A stretch of DNA of 64,000 nt from Palsa-661 sp035535015 (lineage in GTDB: Bacteria; Actinomycetota; Acidimicrobiia; Acidimicrobiales; UBA8190), in assembly GCA_035535015.1 (NCBI GenBank), contig DATLQU010000060.1:1-64000 (forward strand), in the 5' to 3' direction. Positions 51,800 to 59,302 of this stretch are shown piece after piece (position 1 is the first letter of the stretch; every line of letters begins with the position of its first letter). The position numbers and the translations under genes are program-made. Under the pieces are notes generated by a model. That model ran no database searches and was not told where the DNA came from. It saw only the letters and a list, made by a program, of their open reading frames with translations.

Positions 51800-52186
51800 G
51801 TGAGAGGTTCGCAACTGGCGCTGCAGACGCAGACGATTCAGGGCCGGTTCCTGTATGAGGCGGCGCTCGGGGTGGCACAGATGATGCCTGAGGACCTCGA
51901 GCCCGGAAATCTCACCATCCCCTTCGGCGTGAGCGTCTGGATCAGGCGCAGCGACATCGGCCTGGCCGACGCCTGCGACGCCATGCTGGAATTGCGAACG
52001 GCGTTCCTGGCCGTGTCGGGCCTCGACCAGCGCAGCGAGCCCGTCCCCCTCCTGGGAGGCGATCGCCGGACGGCCGTGCTCAATCTGGCCGTTTACCTCG
52101 ACGGTCTGGTGAACCGGGGTGCCCGCTGCGCAGGTACCAGCCGGATGGAACTGGCCCAGGCGGCGCTGGAGCTGCTCGATCCCTAA
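51800..52186 (+). CDS. Uncharacterised protein
   Basis: A 128-residue protein I do not recognise. Sequence features: an acidic, mostly helical core (LVNRGARCAGTSRMELAQAALELLD at the end), no signal peptide or membrane segment, one Cys. The GTG start (51800) is preceded by an excellent AGGAGGTG. Divergent from Ku and with 243 bp between the starts. It is followed by a DUF2277 gene 10 bp later in the same direction and may form a two-gene unit with it. Confidence 0.6.
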   Translation: MRGSQLALQTQTIQGRFLYEAALGVAQMMPEDLEPGNLTIPFGVSVWIRRSDIGLADACDAMLELRTAFLAVSGLDQRSEPVPLLGGDRRTAVLNLAVYLDGLVNRGARCAGTSRMELAQAALELLDP

Positions 52187-52196
52187 TCTTGGGGTC

Positions 52197-52418
52197 ATGT
52201 GCCGAAGCATCATGACCCTCCGCGGCCCGGAGCCGACCTCCGACGAACAGGTGAACGCCGCCGCCCTGCAGTACGTGCGCAAGATCAGCGGCTACCGGGT
52301 CCCCTCGGAGGCGAACCGGGCCACGTTCGATCAGGCCGTCCGGGACGTGGCCGAGGCCACCCGGGCGCTGCTCGACGGACTGGTCACACGGGCCCCCTCA
52401 CCGCGACGCGCCGGTTGA
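52197..52418 (+). CDS. DUF2277-family protein
   Basis: A 73-residue DUF2277 protein beginning MCRSIMTLRGPEPTSDEQVNAA and including ALQYVRKISGYRVPS, both hallmark segments. The function of the family is unknown; it is small, helical and widely distributed. ATG 52197 fixes the start by family length. Its 3' end overlaps the 3' end of the convergent GNAT gene by 21 bp, an unusual but not rare arrangement in compact genomes. Confidence 0.85.
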   Translation: MCRSIMTLRGPEPTSDEQVNAAALQYVRKISGYRVPSEANRATFDQAVRDVAEATRALLDGLVTRAPSPRRAG

Positions 52419-52922
52419 CGATCCGTCGTCGCCGAGCGGACGGCGGAAGCAGCGGCAGCGCTCGTCGCCTTTGAATTCCCCGTAGGGGGCCATCGGCTGG
52501 TAGCCGGACGAGGTGTAGAGGGCGATGGCCTCGGGCTGGGCGCTCCCCGTCTCCAACCAGGTCTCGGTATAGCCGGCCTCCCCGGCCCGCTGTTCCAGGA
52601 AGTGCAGGATCCGGCGGGCCAGACCACGACTGCGAACGGGACCGTCCACGAACATCCGCTTGATCTCGGCCACATCGGGGGCGAGGCGGTGGAAGCCCCC
52701 GCAGCCCACGGGGACACCGTCGAGAAGCGCCACCACGAAACAGCCGTCGGGTGAAACGAACCCCTCGACGGTCAACGGCCCCGGTCCCCGGCCGCCGTAG
52801 AGACGCGTCATCTCCTCGATGTGCTTGGCCTCGAGGGAGCGGGCTCTCGAATCGTCCAGACCGACGACAAGGAGCGTGATCTCGGACCGGGCCCCGTGGT
52901 CACCGTCGCCGCCATGTGTCAT
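52398..52922 (-). CDS. GNAT-family acetyltransferase
   Basis: A 174-residue GNAT protein. Acetyl-CoA binding motif A is AEIKRMFVDGPVRSRGLARRILHFLEQRA, with the RSRGLA loop, and motif B is WLETGSAQPEAIALYTSSGYQPM. The N-terminal ~20 residues are Gly/Asp-rich. Substrate unknown. ATG 52922 is the first family-compatible start. It is divergent from the CYTH-type gene, only 43 bp between starts. Confidence 0.83.
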   Translation of the reverse strand: MTHGGDGDHGARSEITLLVVGLDDSRARSLEAKHIEEMTRLYGGRGPGPLTVEGFVSPDGCFVVALLDGVPVGCGGFHRLAPDVAEIKRMFVDGPVRSRGLARRILHFLEQRAGEAGYTETWLETGSAQPEAIALYTSSGYQPMAPYGEFKGDERCRCFRRPLGDDGSSTGASR

Positions 52923-52965
52923 CTGACCACCACCGGTTGTGCGGAGACACGAGCATAATGACCCG

Positions 52966-53516
52966 GTGACCAACCGGGAGCCCGGCGTCGGACGGTACGC
53001 CCAGCCGGAGCGGGAGCAGCGATGGCTCCTGGCGCGTCGACCGGACGACCTGCGTCGACCGGTGGCGATCGTCGACCGCTACATCGCCGGCACCAGGCTC
53101 CGGCTGCGCCGGATGCAGAGCAGCGCCGGCGTGACGCACAAGCTCGGTCAGAAGGTACGGCCCGATCCGAGCAGCCCGGTGCTCGTGCAGCTGACGAACA
53201 TCTACCTCTCCGACGACGAGTACGCGCTCTTGTTGCCGCTCGGTGGCCACCAGATCGGCAAGACGCGCTGGCGGTGGACCGTCGGGGGGGAGACCTTGGC
53301 GGTCGACGAGTTCTCCGGCGAGCTGGCCGGCCTGGTGCTGGCCGAGATCGAGTTGCGGCCCGAAGAGCCCCGACGGCCGAGTCCCTCCGTGGCCGTGGCC
53401 GAGGTGACCGAGGACGACCGCTTCTCCGGGGCCGGCTGGCCACCACCTCCGCGTCGCAGTTGCGGTCCCTGCTGGCCGGCTTCGGCCTTGCGGCCAGGTC
53501 GACCTCTGCGCCCTAG
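52966..53516 (+). pseudogene. CYTH-domain protein with a 3' frameshift
   Basis: About 180 residues of a CYTH-fold (triphosphate tunnel) protein: the N-terminal EREQRWLL replaces the classical ExExK, followed by IVDRYIAGTRLRLRRM, HKLGQKVRPDPSSPVLVQLTNIYLSDDEY and LAEIELRPEE. In frame the protein then reads TEDDRFSG and becomes Pro/Arg-rich and runs on past the neighbouring gene end. The natural C-terminus, GRLATTSASQLRSLLAGFGL, is encoded in the next frame from about 53430 to the TAG at 53514. One missing G in the GGGG run at 53428-53431 would restore it. This may be a real frameshift or a sequencing error. GTG 52966 is the likely start. Confidence 0.7.
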
Positions 53517-54295
53517 GCGGTCAAGCCTCCGTCGACGGACAGGACGGCCCCCGTGGTGTAACCGGATTCATCGGAACCGATGAAGGCGATGGCGGCGGCG
53601 ATCTGCTCCGGCGTCGAGAAACCCATCCGGCTCATGATGCGGTGCAGCAACTTGGCATCGCCGCCCTCGGGGACCGAGAAGTTGGAGACCAACGGCGTGT
53701 CCACCCCACCCGGTGCCACGGCGTTCACCCGGACTCCGCGGCCCGCGTACTCCACGGCCAGGGCTTTGGTGAAGAGCACGACGCCGCCCTTCGAGGCGCA
53801 GTAGGCCGCCGACCACGGCGCTCCCATCAGACCGGCGTTGGAGGCCACGTTCACGATGCTCCCGTCCTCGGCCTCGAGCATCCGGGGCAGCACGGACCGG
53901 GCCATGAGGAAGGTCCCCGTCAGGTTGACCGCCAGTATCCGTTGCCACAGGTCGAGGGGCATCTCGGCCGTGTGGGAGAAGGCCCCGATCCCCGCCACGT
54001 TGCACAGCACACTGGGCCGGCCGAGCGCGGCGCCCGCCTGGGCGACGGTGTCGATCACCCCCGCCTCGTCGGTCACGTCGCAGCGGTAGGCCACGGCGGT
54101 GTCCCCGGCGGCCACGATCGAGTCGACCGTCTCCTTCAGGCCCTGCTCGACGACGTCGAGACAGGCCACCGCCGCACCCTCGGCGGCCAGACGGACAGCG
54201 GTGGCCCGGCCGATACCGGAACTGGCGCCGGTGACGATGGCCGTCCGGCCCTTGTATCGGTCTTTCGATGCGGCGGCATAGTGCTCGGTGCTCAC
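53513..54295 (-). CDS. SDR-family oxidoreductase
   Basis: A 260-residue classical short-chain dehydrogenase. The cofactor loop is TAIVTGASSGIGRATAV, with CDVTDEAG and CNVAGIG motifs, Ser in SIVNVASNAG and the catalytic YCASK (Tyr-x-x-x-Lys). It probably oxidises or reduces a hydroxyl/keto group on a lipid or steroid, with NAD(P). The GTG start (54295) overlaps the preceding gene stop (GTGA), placing it last in a three-gene unit with an acyl-CoA ligase and a protein of unknown function. Its 3' end meets the restored CYTH frame. Confidence 0.9.
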   Translation of the reverse strand: MSTEHYAAASKDRYKGRTAIVTGASSGIGRATAVRLAAEGAAVACLDVVEQGLKETVDSIVAAGDTAVAYRCDVTDEAGVIDTVAQAGAALGRPSVLCNVAGIGAFSHTAEMPLDLWQRILAVNLTGTFLMARSVLPRMLEAEDGSIVNVASNAGLMGAPWSAAYCASKGGVVLFTKALAVEYAGRGVRVNAVAPGGVDTPLVSNFSVPEGGDAKLLHRIMSRMGFSTPEQIAAAIAFIGSDESGYTTGAVLSVDGGLTA

Positions 54296-55215
54296 GACGA
54301 TCTCCTCGTGTCGGTCCACAACTGGTCGGTGTAGGTGTCGGTCCCCGGGATGGTGGGGAGGAAGGGCAGGGCGGCCACGATCCGGCCCCGTCCCGATGAT
54401 TCGATGGCCGTGCGGTGGGCGGCGATGACCGAGTCCCACGCCTGGGCGGGGTCGGTGTCCAGGAACCAGAGCGTCATCTGGCGTCGGTCGTCGGCTTCGG
54501 TACGCGGCACATCGCCCGGTGCATCCATGAGCAGCGGCAGCGGGTCGGCGGCGACCACCAGTCGGGCGGCCGTGCCGGGCAGCAACGACGGCAGGTGCTC
54601 CTCTCGCTGCCAGGTTTCGAAGTCCTCGACCGACAGATCGTCGGCCCGCTCGGTGAACACGGCCACCATGCCGGCCGACGGGTGGTCAAGGGCGAGCTCG
54701 GCCGGCAGTCCGTCGGCGTCACGCTGGTGTTGCCAGGCGTAGCGGTAGAGCAGGGTGTGGATGTGATCGCGCTCCTGGAACATCCGGCCGGCCTTGTGCA
54801 GGGCCATCACCTGGTCGACAGCCCAGCGGTTCCAGACGTCGTGGTAGCCGTCGAGCACCCAGTAGACGCCCAGATAGGTGCCCCGTTCGGGCTCTCCGGT
54901 CACTTCGGAGGAGTCGGGATCACGCAGCTTCTTCATGGCCGCCGTGGCCACGAACCGCTTGCCGGCGAACTGGTAGGGACCGATCATGCAACCGGCGTAG
55001 AAGTGGTCCCGCTCGTACCAGCGGTTGTAGGCCACTTCGTGACCCCGGTGCGGCTCCACCAAGGTGAAGAGCATCGATCCCAGCTTGATGGGCTCGGCGC
55101 CGGCCACAATGGCGTGTTGCCTCGGGGGTCGTTCGGCCTTCTCGGCCTTCTCGGCCTTCTCGGCCTTCTCGGTCTTCTTACCCCCTGCGCCCTTGGCGCC
55201 CGTCTTCTTGGCCAT
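54292..55215 (-). CDS. Uncharacterised protein with an N-terminal Lys/Ala/Glu repeat
   Basis: A 307-residue protein. The first ~40 residues are Lys-rich and contain an EKAEKAEKAEKAE repeat encoded by 9-bp tandem units. The core (LFTLVEPHRGHEVAYNRWYERDHFYAGCMIGP, later ADDLSVEDFETWQREEHLPSLLPGTAARLVVA) looks like two EthD/dimeric alpha-beta barrel-type modules, as the WYERDHF and WQREEHL stretches are at equivalent places. The biochemical function is unknown. The ATG (55215) overlaps the acyl-CoA ligase stop by one base (TGATG) and the gene is coupled to the SDR downstream. Confidence 0.7.
   Translation of the reverse strand: MAKKTGAKGAGGKKTEKAEKAEKAEKAERPPRQHAIVAGAEPIKLGSMLFTLVEPHRGHEVAYNRWYERDHFYAGCMIGPYQFAGKRFVATAAMKKLRDPDSSEVTGEPERGTYLGVYWVLDGYHDVWNRWAVDQVMALHKAGRMFQERDHIHTLLYRYAWQHQRDADGLPAELALDHPSAGMVAVFTERADDLSVEDFETWQREEHLPSLLPGTAARLVVAADPLPLLMDAPGDVPRTEADDRRQMTLWFLDTDPAQAWDSVIAAHRTAIESSGRGRIVAALPFLPTIPGTDTYTDQLWTDTRRSS
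55132..55176. repeat. 9-bp tandem repeat, five units, within a coding region
   Basis: CTCGGCCTT is repeated five times in a row (first unit TTCGGCCTT, last CTCGGTCTT), encoding KAE triplets on the minus strand near the N-terminus of the preceding entry. The nearly identical nucleotides, with little synonymous drift, mark a recent slippage expansion. Confidence 0.85.
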
Positions 55216-56891
55216 CAGCCCACCTTTGCGTTCGATGTCGTTGTTGATCGGCTTTGCGACGTCGCCTTCTCGTCCTTCGATTCCCCCGCCGCCTCGGCCG
55301 CCGACTCTGCCTCCGACTTTGCCGCCAGCCCGGCCGCCAATGCCCGCTTGTCTACCTTGGCCATCGCCGTGAGGGGCAATTGATCGACGAGGACGAGCCG
55401 GTCCGGTGCCTTGTAGTCGGCCAGGCGTGACCGGCACAGGTCTCGCAGCTCGGCCAGTTCCGGGTCCGGCGCTCCGGGAACGCAGACCACCACGGCGACC
55501 CCGATCTCACCGAGCACGGGATCGGCCACACCCACCACGGCCACCTCGGCCACCCCGCGATGGCCCCCGAGGACCGCTTCGACCTCGGCCGGGTAGACGT
55601 TGTAGCCGCCCCGGATGTACATCTCGGCCACGCGGCCGACCAGCCGGAGGTTGCCGTCCTCCCCCACCCAGCCGAGGTCACCGGTGGTCACCCAGCCGTC
55701 GGCGTCGAGGACCTCGGCGGTGGCGTCGGTGTCGATGCTTTCACCGGCGGCCCGATTCCCTATATAGCCCCGCATGACCGCACCGGACCGCAGCCGGACG
55801 CGGCCCACCTCCCCGGGGGGCAGCGCCCGGCGGTGGTCGTCGACCAATTCGAGCTCGACGCCGGGGACGGGTCGTCCCACCGTGGTGGCCACCACCTCGT
55901 CGGCGTCGCCGGGCTGTGTCCCGGTCCCCAGAGAGGTCTCGGTGGACGTGTAGCGGACCACCACCGGACAGCCCAAACGCTCGCGCATGGCCCGGACGAG
56001 CTCGGGTGGCACCCTCGAGGCACCCGTCCCGGCGACGCGCAGATGCGAGATGTCGGCGTCGACGAAATCGGGGTGGGCCAGGATCAGGGCCCACTGGGTC
56101 GGCACTCCCTGGCCCACCGTCACCCGTTCTCCGACGAGGAGTTCGATGGCCCGGGCGGCCGACCACGGTTGCGGCGTGATGACGGTGGTGACACCGTGGG
56201 CGATCTCGTCCCAGGGGCGCGTCATGTAGCCCACATGGGCGAAGGGCAACGGGGACAGGCGGCGGTCCCCGGGATGAGACAGAACGTCGGTGCCGGCGGC
56301 CACGGCGGCCAGGTTGCGGTGATCGAAGACCGCCCCCTTGGGGATGCCGGTCGAGCCGCTCGTCCACACCACGGTGACCGGATCACCGGCGTCGAGAGAC
56401 GGCAGTGGCGGCGCCCCACCGGTGGCGGCCTCGGCCAGTGCGGCACGCGGCACGATCCGACCGGCGCCCGCCGGTACGGCGTCGGCGGGCACCAGATCGG
56501 AGTCCACGATGGTCACCGTGGGCGCCGTCCGGGCCGTGATCGACGCCTGCTCGGCCGGTCCCAGCCGGAGATTCACGCCGGTGGTGACGGCGCCGAGACG
56601 GGCGGCCGCCTGGTAGCAGACGGCGTAGTCGATCGAGGAGGGAAGCAGCAGGCAGACGACGTCGCCCTTCGTCACCCCCTGGGCCGCCAGCAGTCCGGCC
56701 ACCCCGTCGGCGGCGGCGTCCCACTGCCCGAAGGTCAACCGCCGCCGTCCGTCGGACCCGGCTTCCACTATGGCGTCGCCGCCGGAGTCGGCGATCTCGA
56801 CATACGCTTCGACCTGGGCATTCGTAGACGCGGCGACGCGCAGGACCTCGACCACGGTGGTCTGCCCCCCGCCAATCTGACGCACCGTCAT
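55215..56891 (-). CDS. Acyl-CoA ligase (FadD-type)
   Basis: A 558-residue ANL-family ligase. P-loop VWTSGSTGIPKGAVFD, then RYTSTETSLG, GDLGWVGEDGNLRLVGR and the C-terminal Lys in AMAKVDKRAL are present. The C-terminal 40 residues are a Ser/Ala/Glu-rich extension after the catalytic domain, of unknown use. It probably activates a fatty or steroid-derived acid. The ATG at 56891 is the first in frame. It heads a minus-strand unit of three genes (ligase, uncharacterised, SDR). No KstR-like site was found in front. Confidence 0.85.
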   Translation of the reverse strand: MTVRQIGGGQTTVVEVLRVAASTNAQVEAYVEIADSGGDAIVEAGSDGRRRLTFGQWDAAADGVAGLLAAQGVTKGDVVCLLLPSSIDYAVCYQAAARLGAVTTGVNLRLGPAEQASITARTAPTVTIVDSDLVPADAVPAGAGRIVPRAALAEAATGGAPPLPSLDAGDPVTVVWTSGSTGIPKGAVFDHRNLAAVAAGTDVLSHPGDRRLSPLPFAHVGYMTRPWDEIAHGVTTVITPQPWSAARAIELLVGERVTVGQGVPTQWALILAHPDFVDADISHLRVAGTGASRVPPELVRAMRERLGCPVVVRYTSTETSLGTGTQPGDADEVVATTVGRPVPGVELELVDDHRRALPPGEVGRVRLRSGAVMRGYIGNRAAGESIDTDATAEVLDADGWVTTGDLGWVGEDGNLRLVGRVAEMYIRGGYNVYPAEVEAVLGGHRGVAEVAVVGVADPVLGEIGVAVVVCVPGAPDPELAELRDLCRSRLADYKAPDRLVLVDQLPLTAMAKVDKRALAAGLAAKSEAESAAEAAGESKDEKATSQSRSTTTSNAKVG

Positions 56892-56966
56892 ACGAGGATC
56901 GATGGTAACAGGGGGGCCCGGCGGATGGCCGGGCCGAGGGCCCGGCGGAGCCTGGTCGCCGGTCGG

Positions 56967-57368
56967 TCAGGCCCCACTCATGTCGACGCCGGCGGCCAGC
57001 AGCTGGCGCTCGAGATCGGCCCAGTCGTAGTAGTCGCGCCAGGCCTTGATCTTGCCGTGGTCGTCGAACTCGAAGATCCCGGCCACATACACCGTCATCG
57101 GCGTGTCGTTCAGCGAGAAATGGTCCACCCGCTCGGTGAACACGGTGTCCCCCGCCACGGCCAGGTTCCGGAATTCGAAGGAGAAGTCGCTTCCGAACGA
57201 CGTCTGCATCTCGAAGACGGCCTGGATCTCCTCGTGGCCGACCGAGGCGGGCCGGTTGGCTTCGCTCCACGACCCGTCGGCGGCGAAGAAGGCGGTCAGT
57301 CGGGCGGGATCGCGCTCGACCCAGACATCGAAGAAGGAGCGGATGGTAGCTTCGTGGTTCTTCGACAT
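56967..57368 (-). CDS. Limonene-1,2-epoxide-hydrolase-like (LEH/SnoaL-fold) protein
   Basis: A 133-residue cone-shaped alpha+beta barrel protein. The LEH catalytic pattern seems conserved: an Arg-x-Asp pair in FTERVDHF and an Asp in WRDYYD, corresponding to the Asp-Arg-Asp triad of limonene epoxide hydrolase. The enzyme would open an epoxide by activated water, though many relatives act on other small molecules. ATG 57368 (MSKNHEATIRSFFDVW) is preferred to an upstream in-frame start. It is 75 bp upstream of the ligase ATG on the same template strand. Confidence 0.78.
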   Translation of the reverse strand: MSKNHEATIRSFFDVWVERDPARLTAFFAADGSWSEANRPASVGHEEIQAVFEMQTSFGSDFSFEFRNLAVAGDTVFTERVDHFSLNDTPMTVYVAGIFEFDDHGKIKAWRDYYDWADLERQLLAAGVDMSGA

Positions 57369-57433
57369 GCGCAGTCCCTTCGACGAGCTCGGGTTCGGGC
57401 CCCCAGCGGTTCCACGGAGCCTGCCACAGGTGA

Positions 57434-57895
57434 TCACGGCCGGACTCCCGTGGTGGCGTCGACGCGCCGGCGGTCAGTCATGGTGGCCAGGATCTCGTCC
57501 ACCATCTCCACCGTCGTGTCGGGGTGCAGGAAGGCGAAACGGGCCAACGTCTCGCCCAGCCATGTCGTCGGGGTGACGAATCCCACCTGGGACGCCAGCA
57601 ACTCCTGCGACCAGTGGGGGTAGTCGGCCGGACCCCATCCCCGACGGCGGAACAGCACGATCGACAGTCCGGGCTCGCGCACGAGCTCCAGGTTCTCGGC
57701 CGCCTCGATCCGGGCGGCGGCTTCCTGGGCCATCACCAATGCCGCTTCCACGGCTGTCCGGTAGGCATCGGTCCCGTGCACGGCCAGCGAGAACCACAGG
57801 GCCAGCCCGCGGGCCCGCCGGGTGAGGTGATAGGCGGGGCTCGGCGTCAGCGCCGGAACGCCGGCCAGGGACTGCGGGGAGACCACCCACCGCAT
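57434..57895 (-). pseudogene. C-terminal remnant of a PLP-dependent group II decarboxylase
   Basis: A 153-residue open frame that matches only the C-terminal small domain of glutamate/aromatic-amino-acid decarboxylases: LTRRARGLALWFSLAVHGTDAYRTAVE, followed by LVREPGLSIVLFRRRGW. The large PLP-binding domain with the cofactor Lys (about 300 residues) is missing; upstream there is only an 86-bp gap and then a gene on the other strand. The MRWVVSPQSLAG start is therefore accidental or a relic. It is most likely a deletion remnant, although expression as a short protein cannot be excluded. Confidence 0.7.
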
Positions 57896-57981
57896 GGATG
57901 ACGGATGGGTGTCAGCCTCTGGCTCCCCAGCATCAGCGAACGCCTACTGTCTGCGCCAACGCGGATACCGGGGAGGAAACC

Positions 57982-58776
57982 ATGCAGCCGCAGGGGATCG
58001 CTGTCGTCACCGGGGCCAGTCGCGGCTTCGGTCGGGCCATCGCCATCGAGATGGCCCGGGCCGGTTTCGACGTGGTGGCCACCATGCGGGACCCGGCGGC
58101 CGGTGCCGGCCTGCGCGAGGCGGTCCGCGGCGGTTCGGGCACCATCACCGTCACCCGCCTCGACGTCACCGAGCCCGACACCATCGCCTTACCCGAGGGT
58201 CTGCGCGTCCTCGTCAACAATGCCGGCACCGAGGCCCAGTACCTGCCGGTCGAGGCCGTCCCCATGGACCAATGGCGTCACGTCTTCGAAACGAACGTCT
58301 TCGGCCTCATCGAGGTCACCCGCCGGGCCGTCCCCCTCATGCGCGCCACCGGAGGAGGGGTCATCTGCAACGTCACCTCGGCCTCCCTGGCCATGTCGGT
58401 CCCCTTCTATGCCGTCTACCGGGCATCGAAGGCGGCCGTCCAGACCATGGGGGAATCGCTCCGCGCCGAAGTGGGCCCGTTCGGCATCCGTGTCATCGAG
58501 GTCATGCCCGGTCCGGTGGACACGGACATGCTGGCCGCCTCGGCCCGCCGACCCGAGGCGGCGGACTGTCCCGGCTACGAGACCATGGCCCAGGCCATGT
58601 ACGACGGACGTGTCGCCGTGGACGAATTCATCACCTCGCCGGCCACGGCGGCGGCCGCCGTTCTCGGCGCCATCCTGGCCGACGACGGACCGCTGCGTTG
58701 GTCGTGCGACAGGCTGGGCCGCCAGCTTCTGGCCGGCTGGCAGGCGGACCCCGACGGCTTCCTGGGTGCCCGCTGA
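57982..58776 (+). CDS. SDR-family oxidoreductase
   Basis: A 264-residue short-chain dehydrogenase. Cofactor loop AVVTGASRGFGRAIA, NNAG motif (LVNNAGTEAQY), Ser in CNVTSASLAM and catalytic YRASK are intact. The C-terminal domain is longer than average for the classical group and typical of the extended-substrate-loop type. Substrate unknown. ATG 57982 has GGGGAGGAAACC directly upstream, a strong site; the open frame from 57898 lacks one. It is divergent from the decarboxylase remnant and convergent with the SnoaL-like gene. Confidence 0.88.
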   Translation: MQPQGIAVVTGASRGFGRAIAIEMARAGFDVVATMRDPAAGAGLREAVRGGSGTITVTRLDVTEPDTIALPEGLRVLVNNAGTEAQYLPVEAVPMDQWRHVFETNVFGLIEVTRRAVPLMRATGGGVICNVTSASLAMSVPFYAVYRASKAAVQTMGESLRAEVGPFGIRVIEVMPGPVDTDMLAASARRPEAADCPGYETMAQAMYDGRVAVDEFITSPATAAAAVLGAILADDGPLRWSCDRLGRQLLAGWQADPDGFLGAR

Positions 58777-58787
58777 CGGAACCTCGT

Positions 58788-59243
58788 CTACGGGGCGCTG
58801 TGCGCCCGTGACGCGTCCATCCACGCCTTCACGACGGGCGCGAAGGTGGCCGGGTTGTAGACGTCCTCCTCGCTGGAGAACTGCATGTTTCCGGCGTAGG
58901 TCAGTATCGTGATGTTCGACGCCTGGTAGACCTCGCCGTCCCCGGGGTCGTTGAACCGGTTCTCTATCTGGCAGATCCACCGGCCGCCGTCCTCGTCGCA
59001 CACGCACCAGTCGTGCGGGAACATCGTCATCTCGCTGTTGGGCCACTCGGCCATGGTGATCGAGATCCAGCCGAGGATCTCCCGGCGTCCATGAAAGCGA
59101 CCGTAGTGATGTTCGATGTACTCGGCGTCCTCGGTGAACATCTCGGCCCACTGTGTCCAGTTCCCACTGCCGGCCGACTCGTTGGCGGCCACGATGAACC
59201 GGTCGTGTGCGGCCTGCAGTTCGCTCCGCTCCCACTTCCCCAT
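58788..59243 (-). CDS. SnoaL-like (NTF2-fold) protein
   Basis: A 151-residue NTF2-superfamily protein. Characteristic segments are NWTQWAEMFTEDAEYIEHHYGRFHGRREILGW and QIENRFNDPGDGEVYQASNITILTYAG, followed by a C-terminal helix. The fold is shared by epoxide hydrolases, ketosteroid isomerases and polyketide cyclases; no catalytic signature is clear. Start ATG 59243 (MGKWERSELQ) is chosen by family N-terminus. Unlike the LEH-type protein at 56967 it does not show a WRDxxD motif. Confidence 0.75.
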   Translation of the reverse strand: MGKWERSELQAAHDRFIVAANESAGSGNWTQWAEMFTEDAEYIEHHYGRFHGRREILGWISITMAEWPNSEMTMFPHDWCVCDEDGGRWICQIENRFNDPGDGEVYQASNITILTYAGNMQFSSEEDVYNPATFAPVVKAWMDASRAHSAP

Positions 59244-59302
59244 CTCGAACCTCCCCGGTCGTCTTCCCCTCACCCACCCTGCCACGGCGGACCGGCCCCC
59301 GC

